Of a DNA stretch of 34,748 nt, positions 32,059-34,748 are shown piece by piece; the stretch's first letter is position 1; each line of letters opens with the position of its first letter. The position numbers and the translations under genes are program-made. This stretch comes from a virus, in the IMG/VR virus record IMGVR_UViG_3300013093_000135, positions 1 to 34,748 of that record; one strand, written 5' to 3'. The notes beneath the pieces are model-generated. The model saw only the letters and a program-made list of their open reading frames with translations, had not been told where the DNA came from and searched no databases.

Positions 32059-32594
32059 AAGTATTTCAAGATGGTATGGTCGTGGGAAGCCCCGTGTGGC
32101 TTGGCATTGACCAGTCCTTTAGTGGATTTGCTATTACTGCCCTTGGGGATGCTGGCTTTTATACAGAGGTTTATAAATCAGACAAGCGCGGTACAGACCG
32201 TTTAAAAGATATTCAATCCCATGTAATGGATTGGTTAGTAGAGTTTGACCAGATTCACGACGTTGCTATGGAAGGCTACGCGTACGCAGGGGCTGGAATG
32301 GTTTACAACTTAGGAGAGCTAGGTGGCATGGTTAAGCTGACTTTATTGGAGTTCGGTATTTACCCACTAATTGTTCCCCCTACAAACTTAAAGAAGTACG
32401 CAGCAGGAAAAGGTAATGGCGTCAGTAAGAGCCAGATGCTTCTTAACGTTTATAAAACATGGGGCGTGGAGTTTACTGATGACAACGCTGCTGACTCCTA
32501 CGTCCTTGCCCATATGGTTAAAGGGACTACTAAGTACTCCTATCAAGAAGACGTTATTAAGAAATTGCAAGACCCTAAGTTCAGGGAACGTTAA
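32055..32594 (+). CDS. RuvC-like Holliday junction resolvase
   Basis: The 179-aa product starts at ATG 32055 (ATGA overlap). The RNase H-like fold is marked by WLGIDQSFSGFAI (D19), VAMEGYAYAG (E73) and TDDNAADSYVLAH (D143, D147), the D-E-D-D pattern of RuvC. It would cut Holliday junctions symmetrically. Together with the Hjc-like gene at 30071 the phage carries two resolvase families, perhaps used in recombination and in trimming replicative DNA for packaging. Confidence 0.9.
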   Translation: MKVFQDGMVVGSPVWLGIDQSFSGFAITALGDAGFYTEVYKSDKRGTDRLKDIQSHVMDWLVEFDQIHDVAMEGYAYAGAGMVYNLGELGGMVKLTLLEFGIYPLIVPPTNLKKYAAGKGNGVSKSQMLLNVYKTWGVEFTDDNAADSYVLAHMVKGTTKYSYQEDVIKKLQDPKFRER

Positions 32595-32941
32595 TGGAAC
32601 TACCTAAGCCTGAGTCTGTTAACTTCTATGAGATGTCCCATGCAGAACAAAATAGGTACTACGCTAAAAATGTTAGAAAATTAATTGAGTGGCTGCTGCT
32701 TCAAGACGATTTTCCTGATAAATTTCGTCGTGCGGTGGAAGCCATCGATGATTACACATTCTATATCGGAGAAGAGATAGGAGTTCGACAATTGGTTGAG
32801 GACGAGTACTTTTGCAATGACCCTGAGTGCGGTTGTGATAATTGCGACGGAGATTGCGATTGCGTAGAAGAGTCTGTAGATGATTTTGAAGATGACGACC
32901 TACTAGATGAAAGTCTATTTGAGGAGAATGATGAAGACTAA
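32594..32941 (+). CDS. Acidic Cys-rich small protein (115 aa)
   Basis: The ATG overlaps the previous stop (TAATG). The first 70 residues are helical. Residues 74-90 then hold six cysteines (C74, C79, C81, C84, C88, C90) in CNDPECGCDNCDGDCDC. The C-terminus is almost wholly Asp/Glu (SVDDFEDDDLLDESLFEEND). The dense Cys cluster recalls metallothionein or a zinc knuckle, and the acidic end recalls a DNA mimic. Neither is established. It is followed by two other small genes, and may belong to an early accessory group. Confidence 0.7.
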   Translation: MELPKPESVNFYEMSHAEQNRYYAKNVRKLIEWLLLQDDFPDKFRRAVEAIDDYTFYIGEEIGVRQLVEDEYFCNDPECGCDNCDGDCDCVEESVDDFEDDDLLDESLFEENDED

Positions 32942-33167
32942 CGACGACTACAAAAACCTTCGTAACATGGGGTACATGACCTCAGAAGAATATGTCAGTT
33001 GCATGTCCCCAGCACTTATCAGTTACCTAGATGAGTCATGGGGTTTTGAGGGTCACAAGCTACGCCACCCTGAAGACTTAGCAACCAATGCGTCTATCTT
33101 TTTTGACATTGCATATCGAGTAACCGCAGAGCTGACACTGTTTTGGCAAAGTCAATCAGAGAACTAA
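32931..33167 (+). CDS. Unknown small protein (78 aa)
   Basis: Start chosen at ATG 32931, four bases after GAGGAG; ATG 32928 is one base too near. The product has MKTNDDYKNLRNMGYMTSEE, then SCMSPALISYLDESWGFEGH, and a helical end. No known family is recognised. It overlaps both neighbours and is probably translated with them. Confidence 0.6.
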   Translation: MKTNDDYKNLRNMGYMTSEEYVSCMSPALISYLDESWGFEGHKLRHPEDLATNASIFFDIAYRVTAELTLFWQSQSEN

Positions 33168-33364
33168 AACCTGATTATTCAGGGAGCATGGACTACGCAG
33201 ATGAGGTGCACCACGAATGCCCTCACTGCGAGTCTAACTTGTGGAACGTTAAAGTTTCTTTTGACGATTATGAAATAGCCCAATACCTCCTTGAGATGGA
33301 ATGCGCTATTTGTGGGACCTACGCCTTAGCCCCCACCCCACTCGATAAACCTCACACACTGTGA
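33143..33364 (+). CDS. Small zinc-ribbon protein (73 aa)
   Basis: The start is TTG 33143 with no clear ribosome binding site, so it depends on coupling with the gene before it (25-base overlap). The product is MAKSIRELKPDYSGS, then HECPHCESNLWNVKVSFDDY, and MECAICGTYAL. Two CxxC pairs (CPHC, CAIC) 28 residues apart form a plausible zinc ribbon. It may bind nucleic acid. The stop codon lies in the palindrome at 33346-33370. Confidence 0.65.
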   Translation: MAKSIRELKPDYSGSMDYADEVHHECPHCESNLWNVKVSFDDYEIAQYLLEMECAICGTYALAPTPLDKPHTL

Positions 33365-33370
33365 AGTTTA
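33346..33370 (+). promoter_or_regulatory. Operator-like 25-bp palindrome
   Basis: The arms TAAACCTCACA (33346-33356) and TGTGAAGTTTA (33360-33370) are inverted around a 3-base centre, matching at 10 of 11 positions. A further half-site AAACCTCACAC occurs at 33390-33400, next to the putative promoter. This looks like an operator for regulation of spoVS. As RNA it could also form a hairpin but has no T tract. Confidence 0.6.
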
Positions 33371-33381
33371 GCCTGTAAAAT

Positions 33382-33408
33382 CTGACACAAAACCTCACAC
33401 TTTATACC
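33382..33408 (+). promoter_or_regulatory. Putative promoter of spoVS
   Basis: CTGACA (33382-33387) and TATACC (33403-33408) lie 15 bases apart, close to the sigma70 pattern with a short spacer. The half-site AAACCTCACAC lies between them. The spacing is not ideal, so this is a weak call. It agrees with the 81-base gap, unusual in this compact genome. Confidence 0.35.
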
Positions 33409-33445
33409 GCAGAACAACAACAATTCGGTAAATGAGGTATAAAAC

Positions 33446-33718
33446 ATGTCAGATAAAAAGGAACCGTTACGCGCTGGTGCGGGCACGAGCCCTCAGTCAC
33501 TAGCTTCAGCTATCGCCCACGCCATCTATGAGGACCGAAGTTGCACTATTCGTGCCGTCGGCGCGGGAGCTACCAATCAAGCAGTTAAGGCTATCGCCAT
33601 TGCCAGAGGTTTTGTCGCGCCTCGTGGAATGGACCTTGTATGTGTCCCAGGATTTACATCCATTAGCAGCCGTGATGGGGAAATTAGCGCTGTCCTTTTC
33701 ACAGTAGATGTCCGTTAA
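33446..33718 (+). CDS. spoVS: SpoVS-family protein
   Basis: The 90-aa product has GAGGT seven bases before ATG 33446. After an N-terminal tail it contains GAGATNQAVKAIAIARGF (39-56) and VAPRGMDLVCVPGF (57-70), a near-exact match to the SpoVS signature. In Bacillus, SpoVS (Alba-like) affects septation and sporulation timing. In a phage it may bind nucleic acid or interfere with host division, but its role is unknown. It is separated from its neighbours by gaps of 81 and 60 bases, so it is transcribed on its own or has its own control by the palindrome upstream. Confidence 0.93.
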   Translation: MSDKKEPLRAGAGTSPQSLASAIAHAIYEDRSCTIRAVGAGATNQAVKAIAIARGFVAPRGMDLVCVPGFTSISSRDGEISAVLFTVDVR

Positions 33719-33778
33719 GCCTGTAAAAAGGCCCTAATCCTCGTATCCTGTAATTAATCCTAGCGCTATGGAGACATT

Positions 33779-34090
33779 ATGAAGAACACAGCTAACAACA
33801 AGTTTACAAAGGCTGGTACAACATCAGCCAAAGTAGAGGCTCCTGAAAAGGGCAAGCTTGTCAAGAAGAAGAACGTTGCAGCTGGTGGAGCTACAGGCCC
33901 AGCTACAGTTCGCACCGTTTCAAGCTCAGCAACAACCTCTGGTGCACGTTACGGTGTAAAGGTCAAGCTATCAGGTGGAACATCACCAGAAGCTGGAGCT
34001 ACACAGTCTAACGGTCGCATCATTGCGCCTGCGGTCAACCGCACACGCCCTAATTTTACAGATGGTGCTCACGAATCAATTAGTCGCTAA
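33779..34090 (+). CDS. Low-complexity basic/Ala-rich protein (103 aa)
   Basis: GGAG at 33770-33773 precedes ATG 33779. The product is rich in Thr, Ala, Gly, Lys (AEKGKLVKKKNVAAGGATGP-like stretch) and looks disordered. No motif is seen. It lies before an equally low-complexity gene and probably begins the next structural operon. A DNA-binding or minor virion role is possible but not supported by more than composition. Confidence 0.65.
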   Translation: MKNTANNKFTKAGTTSAKVEAPEKGKLVKKKNVAAGGATGPATVRTVSSSATTSGARYGVKVKLSGGTSPEAGATQSNGRIIAPAVNRTRPNFTDGAHESISR

Positions 34091-34100
34091 GGACTAGAAA

Positions 34101-34628
34101 ATGCCAGGCACGCATCAAAACCTGCAAAATCTTGGTGCAGGTGGCATGTATGGCACCAACACTAACTATGGTGGCGGTGGCGTTCCTGTCGCTCGTTCCG
34201 AGCTCGATTTTCTACGCCTTGGTGTTGGTCGCACACCACAAGCCGAATATCCAGATGGTTATCTAGGAACTATTCGCACACGTCGCGATGACCGCGGACG
34301 TCCAGGCTCCACATCAGAACGCGTACTTGATTCAACCAAGCAACGCGTTACTCAGCGTTCCTATCAACGTGGTGTTCACCGCGGTGAGCGCATTGACCAA
34401 TCAGATTACTTCTGGAATTCGTCAATGAGAGCTGACCAAGGAATCAAACGTCAGATGGCTGCTGCTCGCAAAGGCGAAGACCCTAAGCGTTTTGGCATCA
34501 ATCCATTACTTGCGCCTGCTCCACACTTACCTAACGATGGTAAGACAAATATGCAGAGCACATCACCAATGGAAATCAACCAACGTCGCGTTGACCAATG
34601 GTCACGTATGCGTCCAAGCTGGGGGTAA
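34101..34628 (+). CDS. Hypothetical Gly/Arg-rich protein (175 aa)
   Basis: AAGGA precedes ATG 34101. The product starts MPGTHQNLQNLGAGGMYGTN, then has Arg-rich segments (RTRRDDRGRPGSTSERVL, YQRGVHRGERIDQSDY), and ends in WSRMRPSWG. It is basic and largely disordered. No family is recognised. It probably belongs to the head/DNA-packaging module that continues past the window's end. Confidence 0.6.
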   Translation: MPGTHQNLQNLGAGGMYGTNTNYGGGGVPVARSELDFLRLGVGRTPQAEYPDGYLGTIRTRRDDRGRPGSTSERVLDSTKQRVTQRSYQRGVHRGERIDQSDYFWNSSMRADQGIKRQMAAARKGEDPKRFGINPLLAPAPHLPNDGKTNMQSTSPMEINQRRVDQWSRMRPSWG

Positions 34629-34629
34629 A

Positions 34630-34748
34630 ATGGCACGACGACGTACAGGAAGAGCTGAAAAGCAATCACGCGAAGCTTCTATTGCTAAAAGCACTAGACC
34701 ACCTAAACTTTCTAGTGTTTATGCTGCTTTTAATACTAAAAAAATTAA
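34630..34748 (+). CDS. Partial gene, start of next operon member
   Basis: GGGGGT precedes ATG 34630, whose frame is open to the end of the window (39 codons). It begins MARRRTGRAEKQSREASIAK and is basic. It continues outside the window, so length and function are unknown. Confidence 0.6.
   Translation, partial: MARRRTGRAEKQSREASIAKSTRPPKLSSVYAAFNTKKI

Noticed and set aside
33346-33370. CRP/FNR-like site because of TCACA/TGTGA
   Set aside because: The order is TCACA-N3-TGTGA, the reverse of the CRP consensus TGTGA-N6-TCACA. It was kept only as a generic palindrome.
33719-33778. Weak hairpin GCCT/AGGC and repeated TAATCCT after spoVS
   Set aside because: The stem is 4 bp without a T tract, and no -35/-10 pair is clear. 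I see nothing reliable in this 60-base gap beyond the ribosome binding site of the next gene.
1-34748. Complete circular genome
   Set aside because: Both ends are cut within genes, no terminal overlap is apparent, and the core head genes are missing, so this is treated as a fragment.
1-34748. tRNA genes, CRISPR arrays, insertion sequences, integrase
   Set aside because: No tRNA-like T-arm with matching cloverleaf, no regularly spaced direct repeats with spacers, and no transposase or integrase motifs were noticed. A tRNA scan would be needed to exclude unusual tRNAs.

Overview
The window is a fragment of a tailed double-stranded DNA phage with a contractile tail (myovirus morphology). Every supported gene lies on the + strand. 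Genes are packed tightly, often with ATGA, GTGA or TAATG overlaps. The host is most likely an actinobacterium: a WhiB-type iron-sulfur regulator, a family almost confined to Actinobacteria and their phages, is encoded at 30388-30699. Base composition looks moderately low in GC by eye. That, together with the gene set, fits phages of small freshwater actinobacteria (Nanopelagicales/acI type), but this host is an inference. Both ends are cut inside genes. Terminase, portal, protease and major capsid genes are not present, so the head module must lie outside the window.

Region 1 (1-1088) is the end of a head or decoration cluster: a jelly-roll protein fragment, three tiny basic proteins and a clear intrinsic terminator at 827-855. 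Region 2 (933-15985) is the neck, tail and baseplate operon, in this order: small protein, connector-like protein, tail terminator-like protein, sheath, tube, tail assembly chaperone with a probable +1 frameshift, tape measure with an embedded muralytic domain, LysM-type adaptor proteins, hub, OB-fold spike, gp25-like wedge, gp6/J-like wedge, a short fibre-like protein, and a large gpI-like protein fused to carbohydrate-binding-like domains. A small membrane protein (16001-16264) is the only lysis candidate.

Region 3 (16308-24272) is the replication module: an unknown acidic protein, a winged-helix initiator-like protein, a DnaC-like loader, a SWIM zinc-finger protein, a DnaB-like helicase, a CHC2/Toprim primase, a dNMP kinase, an SNF2-type helicase, a possible nuclease and a ribbon-helix-helix protein. 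An 8-bp-spaced repeat array inside the initiator-like gene, followed by the loader gene, recalls the lambda ori-O-P layout and is the best candidate for the replication origin.

Region 4 (24276-32594) continues with a promoter-hairpin unit, a MerR-like DNA-binding protein, a possible single-stranded DNA-binding protein, a family A DNA polymerase with Leu at the position-762 equivalent, a Pro/Gln-rich zinc-ribbon protein, RecA, three nuclease or resolvase families (Hjc-like, Cas4-like, RuvC-like) and WhiB. Region 5 (32594-34748) holds small accessory proteins, a palindrome-controlled spoVS homologue, and the first genes of what is probably the next structural operon.

No tRNA gene, CRISPR array, insertion sequence or integrase was seen. 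No gene-free stretch exceeds about 110 bases. The points most worth a second look are the candidate origin, the +1 frameshift, the promoter/hairpin switch at 24276-24331, the operator-like palindrome upstream of spoVS, and the SpoVS/WhiB pair of host-type developmental regulators.
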